Assembly: GCF_020497125.1 (NCBI RefSeq) | Contig: NC_059073.1 | Span: 18,001,225-18,065,224, forward strand | Source of the DNA: Mauremys mutica | Lineage: Eukaryota > Chordata > Testudines > Geoemydidae | Direction: 5' to 3' | Length of the DNA: 64,000 bases | Shown here: piece after piece, positions 44,275-55,133 of the stretch | How positions within the stretch are numbered: position 1 is the first letter of the stretch | How the letters are laid out: every line of letters starts with the position of its first letter | Made by a program: the position numbers and the translations under genes | The notes under the pieces: model-generated | The model's database searches: none | What the model saw: the letters and a program-made list of their open reading frames with translations, nothing else | What the model was told of the DNA's origin: nothing

Positions 44275-45800
44275 GCTCTGGCTGGAAAGTATTCTCTTAA
44301 TCCAGCTAGCTCTGGTTCAGACATAAGCTATACACACCTGAACAGAACTGTGGCTCCAGGCTCTACGTCAAAGGGGGTGGGGGAATCGTACACATGATAT
44401 AAGGGTAGTGAGTCTGTGTTAAATTTTTCAAAGACATCCCAGTGGTCTTGGTATTTCACAGGAAGACATGATTCATTGTGCATTATCATGTCTGGGTCTG
44501 GCAGGGTTACTGCCATTTAGGGGAACACCTGGGCTGTATAAAGGGGTGCCTCTAGCTGGGATTCCAGGGCTCCAAGTTCTGGGATGGGAAGATAGTTCTT
44601 CCTACAGAAGTTCAAATGAAGGAAATGGTGTGCTGGGACCACAGAATATGGGGTTATGATGGATTAACCAGGGTTCCCCTAAAATAAGGGGGAACTGTAG
44701 GACTTCCTGTTATTTCCCAATCACCATTTCCAGGGGTGTGGTCTCCTGTGTAACCAGACCCCAAGCCGGTGGAGACCAGTCTGTTTCTGCTAGAGCTGGG
44801 GTAACCTGGGGTTGTACTGGAAGACTAAGGACAGACCATGAAAAAAAAATCCATAAAATTGATTCAGAAGTGGGCGGGGGGGACAATCAAGGCACATTGT
44901 ATAGGAAAGGCCTGGTCGACCTCTGGGATCCACAGTTACAGGGGAAGCTGTACAAGGGGAGATGCATGACAAAGTCCTGATTTAACAATTTTGGGGTTTC
45001 TCTCCCAGGCTCAGAACCCCTAGTAAGTGTAGTCTTTCCACTACCATTGGGTTAGCAGCGGTTTTGACTAGACACTGCATGCCCTGCTCCTCCACAATAG
45101 AAACACAGGAGCTCCCATCTTCTCAATCTCACTGAAACTGATGCCGTGTGGTGTCATTCCAGGCAGTCTCTGTGGCCAAACATGTGAAATGGGTGACATA
45201 AGTGGCAGAGGGTGAGTCCAGCATTTGCCAATGCTCTTGTAAGGCAGTCTGCTGTGCAGGCTTTGTGATGGCCATTGAAAATGGTGGCAAAGGCTTGTAA
45301 CAATGAGTCCTCATTGGTCAATGCCAGGTGATCGTGTGCTAGAAAGGGAGAGTCCTGTAGGAGATGTTTGTGAAAGAATATAATTTAGAGATGTTCCCTC
45401 ATAAGGGACAGTATTGTGAATATAGGATTTTAGAGATGTGCCCTGGAAGCTAGGGTTGAGAACACAGTGTAGCTGTGTTCAAATATTCACTCCAGAATGT
45501 CTCTAGTTTGTCTTATTAGAAGTTATATTCCTCTCCAATAAGCAGGCTTGGTACTAGTCCCACCTAACTATCTGTGACATACTCCTGGGGCTGGAGCATA
45601 AACAGATGTCTGCACTGCATAATGAAACTGCAAAACTTACTGTGGGTGCCATCATCTCTCTCCTTGTTCCTGCAAGGAGCAATTTTTGTTCTGTAGTTGC
45701 AGTGCTTGGTCCCTCAGCTTCTGGTTTTCTGCCTGGAGGGCAACAATCTTCTCCTGTAGACTCACAGGCCTCTGGGGCGATGGCAGGGCAAGAGCCCTGG
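44275..45800 (-). pseudogene. Ty3/gypsy (sushi-like) gag-protease-RT relic
   Basis: Sushi-type Ty3/gypsy elements encode Gag then Pol. On the minus strand, from high to low coordinates: a coiled-coil start with LQEKIVALQAENQKLRDQA (about 45660-45750); a capsid segment at 45129-45314 with TYVTHFTCLATETAWND; a zinc knuckle CFYCGGAGHAV at 45079-45105 whose final cysteine is lost; a protease-like region at 44660-45000 with QDFVMHLPL, VTQETTPLEMVIG and PWLIHHNP; the linker to RT at 44328-44516 with LPVKYQDHWDVFEK and FDVEPGAT; and SEPELAGLREYF at 44289-44324. The segments need frame changes and contain stops. The RT catalytic core, RNase H and integrase are absent. The order and spacing argue for a dead transposon rather than a domesticated RTL gene. 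Confidence 0.85.
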
Positions 45801-46620
45801 TAGTGCCCATACTTAATCCAGGGGTTCAGCAAGGAGGAACTCCAAACACTAGCCTCTTCTAGGTGCGGCCCTTGTTGGGTTCCCAAGACTACTCCCACAC
45901 TTCAGATAAGGAAGTCTTTACTGGTATTTCCAGAAGCCAAAGGTGAAATGCCTTAGGCACAATTGCTTTAACAGCTGCAAACAAGGTAATAATAGGAGAT
46001 ATACCAATCTCCTAGAACTGGAAGGGTACCTTGAAAGGTCATCAAGTCCAGCCCTCTGCCTTCACTAGCAGGACCAAGTACTGATTTTTGGTCCAGATCC
46101 CTAAGTGGCCCCCTCAAGGGTTGAACTCACAACCCTAGGTTTAGCAGGCCAATGCTCAAACCACTGAGCTATCCCTCCCAATTATTAGGAACAAACTATT
46201 CCTAATTCAGCCCCTAGGGGCAGTGCAGTCCAGAGGTCAGAAGGTAACATGGTCCTGGTATAACTCCTCTGCATCTCCTGTTCCCTGAAGGTTGCAGCCC
46301 TGAGTCCTGCTGTGGTTATCACTGGCTCTTTGCTAGAAACAGGGTGTACATGTCCAGCTCTTAAGCTGCTGCCTTGACTGGTTGCTTCCCAGTGTAAAAC
46401 TGTCATTTGGGAAAAGTTATTATTCAAAGTGTTACCACCAGGGACTCCCCTATGCCCCCCACTTCTATTTCTTCTTGTTTTTGCTTTCAAAGCCCAGACC
46501 CCATATAGGCTGGACTATCTTTTATCCTCTGACAGAATGCATTTCATATCCTTCAGCTGTACTAATGTTGTAATCATTATTTTCTCCAAGGTTAATGATG
46601 AACGTTGATGTTATTATACA
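45801..46620 (-). mobile_element. Possible 5' LTR and leader of the Ty3/gypsy relic, split by a SINE
   Basis: Upstream of the gag relic, in minus orientation, there is a GATAAAAGATAG TATA-like motif (about 46515-46530) and an AGTAAAGACTTCC poly(A)-like motif (about 45915). A possible LTR end TTGGGAACCCAACA lies at about 45875-45888. These would be in LTR order, but no second LTR copy exists in the window to confirm. The SINE at 45987-46179 interrupts it. Confidence 0.35.
45987..46179 (-). repeat. tRNA-derived SINE with CR1-like tail
   Basis: Minus strand begins GGGAGGGATAGCTCAGTGG, with a B box GGTTGTGAGTTCAACCC and the tail CCTTCCAGTTCTAGGAG to TATTATTACC. It differs from the copy at 4292 by a small insertion (AGTACTGATTTTTGG) in the middle. 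Confidence 0.9.
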
Positions 46621-48484
46621 TATTCCCCTCCTAGTGGTGTTATCTGCTCAGTGCACATTCCCAAGCTCTACGTTGTTTGAGCACCCCCAAGCACAATTTT
46701 GTTTTTAATACACTAATAATCAAAGACCAAAAAATGGACAGTGTGTCTCTTCCTCTGCTGGCTGCAGGACATAGTTTAAGCTTCCAGGATTTGCTGCTTG
46801 CTCAAAAGGGACTGCTTTGCATTAAATTTCAGGCATGTTGCAGTCTATACAATATGTCCTCATCTCTATCTGCCAAAAGCAGCAATGAGGGAAATGTTTG
46901 TAATCAGGTGCATTTCTAGAGCACCTTTCAGACATACATCTCTAGGTGCCTCAGTCATAAGTTAATTCCCATAACTAGGGGCGTAACAAAGTTATGTCTG
47001 TATCCATGGCCCACCTTACCACAGTATTGGAGTAACTCACAATCTTTAATGCATTTTTCCTCACCACATTCTTGTGAGGTAAGACAGAACTATTATCCCC
47101 ATTTTATAGAGGGGGAACTGAGGCCCAAGGTCTCACAGGAAGAACGTAGGAAACTGAACCTAGGATTCCTGAATCCCAACTAGTTCCTTAGCTACTGGGG
47201 CAGGCTTCCCTTAAGGCCTACTATGGGTGTGCTGGTCACCGGTGTTAGACACTTATGCACCTGTGTAGTGCCACTGACTTCCTTGGGACTACTCATGTGA
47301 GGAAATTTTTATTAATGGGAATTAGTGGTTCATAGTCTGGCCTTTGTGATTTACCCCAGCCTAGTCATCCAGCAAATTAATGGCTGAATTTATGATCAGT
47401 GATGATTGAGGGGAGCAATCCAGAACCTTGAATCCAGACCGTTTTGAGTGCGCTGGGGCTTGGGACTGGACTCTCAGGGGGAATTCAGCTTGATAGGTGG
47501 TTGTGATTAAAATCTAGAAGGGGTCTATATTCCAGGCTGAGTGAGTAGGATGTGTTTCTGGAATTGTGAGCACAGCCATTTTCACGGGAGTTAGGGTAGG
47601 ATGGTACAAATTGAATGAAAAAAACTGATCTTCTGCGATTTCTGCCTTTGGGGTCAAAGTGTTATGATCATAGTGCTCTAGATTTCAGGCTGCTGAATCT
47701 GAACCCCACAGCACATTTAAAAAAAAAAATCTTGACCTGACCTCCCTTCTCAGCCCATCTTCTTCAGGAACTGGGCACAGGAATCTTGACTCTGACTATG
47801 CTACAACCATGACACTATCCGTTTGCTCTCCCACAAGAGTTAACACCATCACGGTGAATGTCCACCACCAGCTCCATGAGAAAATCCCAGACGTCAGGTC
47901 ATGATTGACTCATCAAGCAAGAAGTGAGTTTTTCACCAATAGCTGCAAATTGTGTTCAGGACAAAGTGTTGCAGAGTAGACAACTTCTCTTAGGAGAAAA
48001 TGGTGGGCCAGTTCTGATGCCTGGGTGCAGGAGAAGAGCAGAGAGGCTCCTTTTGCAGAGATTTCCCCAAATCATTCTCTTTCAGTGAATTAAGTTTCCC
48101 CATCTTTGGAACATGTATATTTTGTGGAAGCAAAGAGAGAGAAAATGCAAGATGTTTCATTCTCTCCTTAATTCCCTGAAACACAATCTCCCCCACTACC
48201 CTACCTCCCGCACTGACTTTGAGTAGTTCACACTACCCTATCCGCTCTCTGTCCAGGCCACAATTTCTGTGATCCAGTTCCTCTCTCTGCATAAAGAAAT
48301 GCAGCCCAAGAAATACTCACCTCATCACTGTAGTACAGGAATCCAACTCAGGTCATGGCCACAGTGAATCAGAAGAGAAACCTATCGTCATCTCAAGCAC
48401 AAGACCCTGCTGGTCCTGATACAAGTCCTCACTCTCAGAGCCATATGCCAAGGTCTTTATGAAGACTTTCCTCTGAGGAAGCTC
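46621..48484. other. Low-copy sequence with a MIR-like remnant
   Basis: A minus-strand MIR-like body lies at about 47045-47205 (TTATCCCCATTTTATAGAGG, AACTGAGGCCCAAGGTC, GGAAACTGAACCTAGGATTC). No gene is supported; ORFs on either strand lack domains. Confidence 0.5.
47045..47205 (-). repeat. MIR-like SINE remnant
   Basis: The reverse complement has CTCAGTTCCCCCTCTATA followed by a reduced ATGGGGATAAT core. That is the usual 3' half of vertebrate MIR elements. Confidence 0.6.
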
Positions 48485-49586
48485 TGACACACTGTACCCC
48501 GTGTGACACCCTGTACCCCAAGTTCACCACTTTTACACGATATATTGAGTACGAAGTATGCCTTGTTAGGTATCATTTGAAAACTCAATCTGCTGAATAT
48601 TATCCTGCTGAAATGTGCAACGTCACCACATATAAAATCATGAGATCTTGCTATATGATTGTTACTGAAATATGCTGTAGTTCTGGGTAATGCTCTCAGA
48701 CCATTTTCTCAAAGACAAAGGCACACTGGCACACCAGCTAGCTGCTAAAAGGCTTAAACCTGCTTCATCGGAGATTCGCTGCAGGGGAGTTGTAAACAAG
48801 AACTTTACAATTCTCCTGAAGGACAGTTGACAGCTCACATACGCCATGGAACTGCCTGATCTCATGATCCAGAAAAGATTTTTTTCTAGTACAAAGGGTC
48901 AGAGTATAAAATGGAGAGACAGTGACCTCCTCAACACCTGTTCTCTCCCATCTCCATTCACAGAACCTAGAATGCTTGAAAGAACAAAGGAAGCCTTTGG
49001 GACCAGGGGGAGGAGTCCTACCTAGAAGGCTTTCCAGCTAGCACAGACTGGTATAATCTTTTTGGGTGAGGAAAGATTGTTTTTTTGTTTTCAAGATCCC
49101 TTAGCTTGGTAAACTTAAGAATTAGCGTGTGTGTTTATCTTTTTCATTTCTTTTGTAACCAGTTCTGACTTTTAGTTCTTACCCCTTCTAATCACTTAAA
49201 CAAAATGTATTAACTAGAGAAAGATTGTTGTCTCTAAACCAGTGTGTTTGGGAAATCTCTACTTAGGTCAATGGGGCTGGTGGATATTTATTACCCTTTT
49301 TTGGAATGACTGACTAATTTATGAGCGTGTATGGGCCAGTGGGGTACTGAGTGTTCCAACATGCACATTTCTGGCGTACGAAGCTGGTACTGATTGATAT
49401 GTGGGTGTCGCCCTGTATCTATTTATAGATGACAGGGCGTAGTATTCATGTATTCAGCTGGGGGTGACTTTACATGCTGGTGGTTGAGAGTGAACAGAGC
49501 CTGGAGAGGTCTGCTGTTCACTAACAAAGCCGTGTAAAAGATATCCCCAGCTAGCGAGCTAAGGGGACACCGCAGTTCAGGTTACA
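48485..49586 (+). mobile_element. Candidate 1.1 kb solo LTR
   Basis: The block opens with TGACACACTGTACCCC and a near-duplicate TGTGACACCCTGTACCCC. It has a TATA box (AGTATAAAATGG, near 48902) about 420 bp in, and ends near GGACACCGCAGTTCAGGTTACA. Single, TATA-bearing, non-coding and internally long, it looks like an LTR. Only CTCTG is shared by both edges, and it does not sit in the classical place, so exact ends and duplication are uncertain. Confidence 0.5.
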
Positions 49587-50005
49587 CTCTGGGGAATATC
49601 TCAAGCTCCCAGTGATCTTCAGTGGGAGTTTTGACTGGGCAAGGACTTAATTATGTAGCCTTAAGGGAGAAGAAGAAGAGAGCACAAAGGCACTTCTGAG
49701 AGGAGATGAATCTTAATGTCTTTCCATAATACTTGGATTTATACTTAAATATTTTGCTTTTGTTTAAGTTTATAAAAAAAACCTCAAAACAAGTCAACAG
49801 CCACCATAGTAAAATGGGTCTCTGCTAAGATGGTTTTTACCCCCCCCCACACACACACATTTCCTCAGCTTGCTACATCCTAAAAGATCCCAAAGAGGGT
49901 CATGTTCAGGAATTTAAGTTTGAACACTTTTGGAGGAGCAGTAAACACACACAAATGACAGGTTTGCATGACACCCCCACTTCTCAGGACACCTCTAGCA
50001 GGGAC
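49587..50005. other. Low-copy sequence
   Basis: Nothing coding seen. A C-rich then CA-rich run lies at about 49840-49860. Confidence 0.45.
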
Positions 50006-50137
50006 TAGGGTGACCAGACAGCAAATGTGAAAAATTGGGACAGGAGATGGGGGGAGGGGGTGCAATAGGAGCCTATATAAGAAAGATACCCCAAAATCAG
50101 AGCTGTCCCTATAAAATCAGGACATCTGGTCACCCTA
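50006..50137 (+). mobile_element. hAT MITE, TAGGGTGACCAGA family, copy D
   Basis: TAGGGTGACCAGACAGCAAA to ACATCTGGTCACCCTA with the perfect 8 bp duplication GCAGGGAC at 49998-50005 and 50138-50145. It is the same orientation as copies A and C. Confidence 0.93.
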
Positions 50138-50145
50138 GCAGGGAC

Positions 50146-52003
50146 ACCCAGCAGCAAGGAGGCAGCAGCTCCCCCTGCAGCAGCACTCTGTGTCCTGCAG
50201 CCCAGACAAGGAGGAAGCAGCAGGGTGGCTGGCTGCAGGGTACTCCCTGCACCCATACAGCTGCAGCTTCTCCTTCCCTGCTACCTCCAACAGCAGAGAA
50301 AGAGAAGCAGCAGGCTTCAGCTGTAGGGGCAGTGGGGAGGAAGAGCTCTGCTGGCATCCAGCAGCCCTGCTGCTTCCTCCCTGTCCAGGCTGCAGGGGGA
50401 CATGAGATTTTTGGGGAGTACCCCTGCTGACCCCTCCTTGGGCACACCCCTGATCCCAAAGCACTTTGCAGACTTTGTGCTCAACAACCCCTTGCTTGTT
50501 ACAATATTACAGTAGTATCTAGCAACTGAGATCAGGTGCTGTGCCAGGTGCAGTACAGATGTGCAATAAGAGTTTATTTATATTGTAAGCTGTGTGAGGC
50601 AAAGACAAGACAAGGCAAATGGTGTAAGGGAACAGAGAGAGGAAGTGACTTGCCCAAAGTCACACAGCAGGTCAGTGGCAGAACCAGATTAGAGTCCAGA
50701 TATCCAGAGTCCCAGCCCAGTGCCATGTGCTTTTCTATACTACAACACTACACATTATTTGCCTCTTTTAGGTAGCAATGCAGCAGCTAATTAACAGCAC
50801 GCAGCAATGCTACAAGTTAGTTGTTGTGCTGCTTACTAAATTGTGGTGTTTAGATGTTGCTTGAAATGATTAGAACTGGGAGCACTGGCTGTTGGGAGTC
50901 TGAAAGGACAGGAAACAGGAAGGAGGGGGGAGGAGTTGAGGAGGCAGAGCGAGAGTTACAGAGGGTGCAGCAGCAGCTTGGTAAAGAGGTTTCCGCTTTA
51001 TTTTTAAAGTCCTGTTGAAGTTTTAGTACCTGGCCTGGTTTATAGAAGAACTAATCACATTTACCTACAGCAGAGGAATATTAAATGTGATTATGTCAAT
51101 ATTAAGCTCTTTCCCCTGGCTCAGCAGTACCTCCAGTTCAGTCTTTATTCTCAAAGAATCTTGGGATCATTCTATGTCGCTGTTTCATCCGATCAGCTCA
51201 AGTGCTTCCTGGTTTATGTTAACTGACTCAACCATCCACTGCTTGATAGAATTTGTAACTTCTGTTAGCTCTCTCTATCCCCAGGCTTAATGCAAGGAGT
51301 TGTAATACTTGAAACTAGCCACTGTTATGCTGGTCTGATAAGATGCATTCAGTGTGCCTACTGTGTTTCTGGTGAATTTGGGGGTGGGGGGTGGGGAAAG
51401 AAGTAGCAGCATCTCTTCCATCTGGCTCAGGCTGGAGTTGTATTACTCATGCAATATGTCCTTCAGGCCCACAAAGGCTTTTCCTGGTCTGTTCCATGCC
51501 TGGCCCCAGGAGGCACTGGTTAGGAGCATAGCCATGAGGGTCCGGGCTTCTGAGTTCTATTCTTCTGCAACAGACTCACTGCGCAGACACGAGTACTTTA
51601 GCCAGAACTTGGGAGGGGGGCTAAAGTCAGGCTTTTAAATCCATATTTAGGCTACTAAACAAGTGCCTTGATTTTTTAGACTGGTTTAGCAGGCATCTCT
51701 CATTCACTTCCACAATAGCAGGATCGTGAGTTAAATGAAGTCACACACAGCTAGCTGTCCCAATTGCTGCTCCTCTTAATCCTGCTGTTTAGGCTCCTGT
51801 TTAACAGGAGGCATATCCAAGGCTCATTTGATACCAAAGCTCTTAATCCGTCACTGTCAGACACCTGCAAGGAGCCACCTGCAGCGTGATTTCACACAGA
51901 CCAACTAAATGGTGTGAAAAGCTACGGTCACAAACAAAAGGGTTTGGGATGTTGTCTGTGCAATGTGTTTATCTTGTCAAACTACGACGAGCTGGTATCA
52001 GGG
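50146..52003. other. GCAGC-rich repeat, MIR-like remnant and low-copy sequence
   Basis: The stretch 50146-50450 is rich in GCAGCAG and CTGCAGC motifs on both strands and yields many overlapping ORFs that I regard as artefacts. A minus-strand MIR-like piece lies at about 50636-50745 (AAGTGACTTGCCCAAAGTCA, CACAGCAGGTCAGTGGCAGA). Otherwise nothing recognised. Confidence 0.5.
50636..50745 (-). repeat. MIR-like SINE fragment
   Basis: The reverse complement has TTCTGCCACTGACCTGCTGT and TGACTTTGGGCAAGTCACTT, the conserved MIR core. Confidence 0.7.
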
Positions 52004-52281
52004 CAGGGGCGGCTCCAGGCCCCAGCACGCCAAGCGCGTGCTTGGGGCGGCATGCCACGGGGGTAGGGGCGCTCTGCCGGTCGCCGGGAGGGCGGCAGGC
52101 AGCTCCGGTGGACCTCCCGCAGGCGTCCCTGCGGAGGGTCCGCTGGTCCCGCGGCTTCGGTGGAGCATCCGCAGGCACATCTGTGGGAGGTCCACCGGAG
52201 CCGCGGGCCCGGCGACCGGCAGAGCGCCCCCCACGGCGTGCCGCCGTGCTTGGGGCGGCGAAATGGCTAGAGCCGCCCCTG
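52004..52281. mobile_element. hAT MITE, CAGGGGCGGCTC family, perfect 8 bp duplication
   Basis: The 278 bp element has ends CAGGGGCGGCTCCAGGC and, reverse-complemented, CAGGGGCGGCTCTAGCC. TATCAGGG flanks both sides (51996-52003 and 52282-52289). The interior is very GC-rich with long inverted segments (GTGCTTGGGGCGGC near both ends, GGACCTCCC / GGGAGGTCC inside). The ends match those of the large hAT at 33115-40536, a likely transposase source when that family was active. ORFs on both strands arise from the GC-rich symmetry and are not genes. Confidence 0.95.
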
Positions 52282-53780
52282 TATCAGGGGACTCACTTTC
52301 ATTGTGTCCATGTAACCAGGGAGTAGAAAGCCTGAGATGCTACAATGGATCTGAGGTGTAGGTCTGTGCATATTTATTATAAAAATATGATTACTATGCA
52401 ATAAGTTATAAATAACCAGACATTCTGATGACATTTGCCTGCGCTTTCTGATGTACAGAGAGCCACCAGTGAGTGCCATTCATGTTGATTTTTACCTTGA
52501 TATGTTTTTTAATGCAGAGGAGTTCATTTAAATCCAAACACCTGTTATAATAAAGGTAAAAAAGGCACATCAGTGACTCAATCCTTGAAGGGGATTCATG
52601 CAGGCAGACTTCTACACCCATGAAGTCCCTAGTCTGGTCACTAGGGCTCCATGCAGACATCTGTGCACATAGGGGTTGGAACACAGGGTGCTGCCACACC
52701 ACCTGGCTTAAAGGGGTTTCCATCATATAAAGGGTTTACAGTTGCGTTCAATGGCTCTCAACACCCCCATTATACAAATTGCTTTTTTGGCAGGACTGAC
52801 ATCTGATCTCTCTCAGATTCATTGTTCTGGCTCTGACCTGGCACTAATGAATTCTAGGGGAGCTTTGCTGTTCATGTTTATGGATGCAGAATCACAGGCT
52901 TTGTGCATTTCACAGCACTTTGGGGTCCAATCCAGTACCCACTGAAGTCAATGGAATGACTCACATTGACTTCAGTGGGTGCCAGGATTAGGTATTTTGC
53001 TCATAGTCAATTTTACAATTCCCCTAGAGAGTCAGTTTCTCATTTGTGTGGAACATGGGCTTTGCCCTACAGGATCAGGGCCATCTTGTTCTGTGTCCCA
53101 TGGCTGACAGCAGCCAGCAACAGAAGCTTCAGAGCAATGTGCAAGACATCTCACAGTAGGTAGATGTTGATCTGCACCTTATGCAGGTCTCATCCTAATC
53201 TCTTATACTAGTTTAGACACTGAAGCATGATGTTTTAGATCCCTTCCAAAACGGCACTTGTGTCAATCTTTTGCATGCACACACCGAAAAAAGGGAGAGA
53301 ACCCATTTTAAACACAGGAACATGTGATTGCAATATCTCTTGTGTCAGAGACTCTAAGGAACAATTCCTGATGCTACTTGCAACCCTTTTAAAAAAGAAA
53401 TATTCGATTTTAAAACTGATGGTATCCCTGTAATAGGGAAGTAGTTATTTAAAAATAATCACGTTTGTATAATCTAGGAAAGATGGCCACAAATTTAGTG
53501 TTCAGTCCTGTAGACCTACAGCCAATTTTGGCTGTTCTTTGGTTTTATTATCTGTCTGGCCCCCAAAAGTCTGCCAGGTGGCCCACAGAACTTAGAGGAA
53601 ACATAGTCGCTGCCCCTAAAGAGTTTGGAAGCGAAATAGACACAACAAACAGCTTTACACAAATATTCAAACATCACCTTTAATCTTTCTGCCTCATTTC
53701 TCATCTGTCAGATGGGGATAACACCACTTGCCTCACAAGGCTGTTGAGGAAGCCAGATCATCAAATACTAGCTAGGGAGA
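52282..53780. other. Low-copy sequence with a hairpin and a MIR-like tail
   Basis: Includes the perfect hairpin at 52937-52980 and a MIR-like 3' piece at 53683-53755 (CTCATCTGTCAGATGGGGAT). The ORFs show no domains. Confidence 0.5.
52937..52980. repeat. Perfect 17 bp-arm AAGTCAATG hairpin
   Basis: ACCCACTGAAGTCAATG (52937-52953) and its exact reverse complement (52964-52980) flank a 10-base loop GAATGACTCA. It is the cleanest member of the hairpin class seen across the window. Confidence 0.9.
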
Positions 53781-54012
53781 GGCAGTGCTGTCCAGTGATT
53801 AGGGCACTAGACTCAGACCCAGAAGACCCTAATTCAAATCTTGGTTCTGCCACCAACCTGCTGCGAGATCTTGAGCAAGTCACTTCCCCATTCCATGCCC
53901 CTGTTTCCCCTCCTACCCTTTATCTTAGATTGTAAGCTCCTCAGGGCAGGGACTGGCTCCAACTGTGTGTTTGTATAGGGCCTAATACAGTGGGGCACTG
54001 ATCTTTGTTTGA
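53781..54012 (+). repeat. MIR-like SINE
   Basis: GGCAGTGCTGTCCAGTGATT, ACTAGACTCAGACCCAGAAG, GGTTCTGCCACCAACCTGCT, TTGAGCAAGTCACTTCCCC and a tail with TAGATTGTAAGCTCCTCAGG and TAATACAGTGGGGCACTGAT follow in the order of the copy at 29857-30126. Well preserved for this class. Confidence 0.75.
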
Positions 54013-54019
54013 GTCTCCT

Positions 54020-54678
54020 CAGTGGTTCTCAAACTATGGGGCAGGCCTCTCAAGCGAGGCACAGAAATCTGTCAAGGAAGGCACGAGCTGTGTGCTTATT
54101 TATTTTGTAAGAGCTCTGGCTGTCAGCCTGGGGCTTGTGCAGAAGGGCCGTGAACACCCGGGAGGTGGGGATAAAGGGGACAGCAGAAGCCCCACTGTCC
54201 TGGGGCTAACAGCTGGAGCCCCATCACCCGGGCTTGGGCTCCCTTCCTCCACTCTTCAATCTAGGGTGACCAGCTGTCCTGATTTCATAAGGACAGTCCC
54301 TATATTTGGGGTTTTGTCTTATTTGGGTGTCACTTACCCCCCCATCCCGATTTTTCACCCTTGCTCTCTGGTCACCCTATTTCAATCCCCCACCAGGAGG
54401 CAGCCCAGATTCAGGCTCTCCTCTCTCCCCACAGCTGGAAGCAGTGGGGTCCAGCTGTCAGCCCCAGAGTGGCAGCAGCAGCTCAGAAATAAGGGTGGAA
54501 ATGGGATGCTAAGTCTGCTGTTAAAAGTGATAGACATGTATCACTTTTCACATTGTTACCTTACTTCTGTTGCCAGCATGGCGCTCCCTTCACAGTGGTA
54601 TATGTACTTGGGGAGGAGCAGCATAAATGACCAGACACAAAAAAGCAGGGCCTGATAACACAAGTTTGAGAATTACTA
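54020..54678. mobile_element. Charlie-type hAT, non-autonomous, carrying a nested MITE
   Basis: The left end is CAGTGGTTCTCAAACTA; the right end, reverse-complemented, reads TAGTAATTCTCAAACTTG, the standard Charlie hAT terminus. MITE copy E (54262-54379) is nested inside. The remaining 540 bp have no transposase. A long plus frame (54005-54655) crosses the MITE and both ends, so it is not a real gene. I did not find a clean 8 bp duplication for the outer element. Confidence 0.65.
54262..54379 (-). mobile_element. hAT MITE, TAGGGTGACCAGA family, copy E
   Basis: TAGGGTGACCAGCTGTCCTG to CTCTGGTCACCCTA, in the orientation of copy B. CTTCAATC (54254-54261) and TTTCAATC (54380-54387) match at 7 of 8. 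Confidence 0.9.
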
Positions 54679-54747
54679 ATTAGTCACTGTAATATAATCA
54701 CCACAGGCTCTAGGGGAAGGAGCAAATACATAAGTGCTATTAAATAT

Positions 54748-54893
54748 TGTGGAGACAAGGAGGATGAGATAGCATCTTTTAGTGGATGAACTTCTGTTGG
54801 TGACAGAAACTTTCAAGCTCACACAAAGCTCTTCTTCAGTTCTGGGAAAGGTATTGCCAGTGTCACAGCTAAATACCAGTTAGAACAAATTGT
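54748..54893 (+). repeat. Sauropsid interspersed repeat fragment (TTCTTCAG...CTGGG type)
   Basis: The phrases GTGGATGAACTTCTGTTGG, TTTCAAGCTCACACAAAGC and TCTTCTTCAGTTCTGGGAAAG form a common reptile repeat block that may be Penelope-related. It is non-coding and truncated. Confidence 0.5.
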
Positions 54894-55080
54894 TCATAGA
54901 ATATCACAGGGTTGGAAGGGACCTCAGGAGAGGGCCTCTATAGTCCAACTCCCTGCTTAAAGTCCTCAAGTCCAATCCCCCAGCAGATTTTTGCCCCAGA
55001 TCCCTAAATGGCCCCCTCATGGATTGAGCTCACAACCCTGGGTTTAGCAAGCCAACGCTCAAACCACTGAGCTATCCCTC
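54894..55080 (-). repeat. tRNA-derived SINE with variant CR1-like tail
   Basis: Minus strand starts GAGGGATAGCTCAGTGGTTT with a B box GGTTGTGAGCTCAATCC. The tail here reads CCTGAGGTCCCTTCCAACCC and TGATATTCTATG, closer to the true CR1 3' end than the tails of the other three copies. It is a different SINE subfamily. Confidence 0.88.
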
Positions 55081-55084
55081 AACC

Positions 55085-55133
55085 CACTGGGCGAGATGGA
55101 CCATTGATCTGACCCAGTATGGTTGTTCTTATG
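55085..55133 (+). repeat. CR1 LINE 3' tail remnant
   Basis: GATGGACCATTGATCTGACC followed by CAGTATGGTTGTTCTTATGA is the terminal piece of the CR1 lineage seen at 5540-5582. The minus-strand SINE ends just before it, so the SINE inserted in or beside this CR1 end. Confidence 0.8.

Noticed and set aside
45660..45775. Coiled-coil frame as an independent host gene
   Set aside because: Downstream capsid, zinc-knuckle and protease-like segments in the same strand and order make a Ty3/gypsy gag relic the better reading.
51886..52361. Overlapping ORFs up to 146 codons on both strands
   Set aside because: They span the GC-rich hAT MITE with its 8 bp duplication; symmetry of the inverted repeat produces open frames in several phases.
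41110..54379. TAGGGTGACCAGA MITE as a Tc1/mariner family with TA duplications
   Set aside because: The longer 8 bp flanking duplications in several copies fit hAT; the terminal TA is part of the element.
54005..54655. 216-codon plus ORF
   Set aside because: It crosses a Charlie-type hAT and a nested MITE; the protein would be transposon non-coding sequence.
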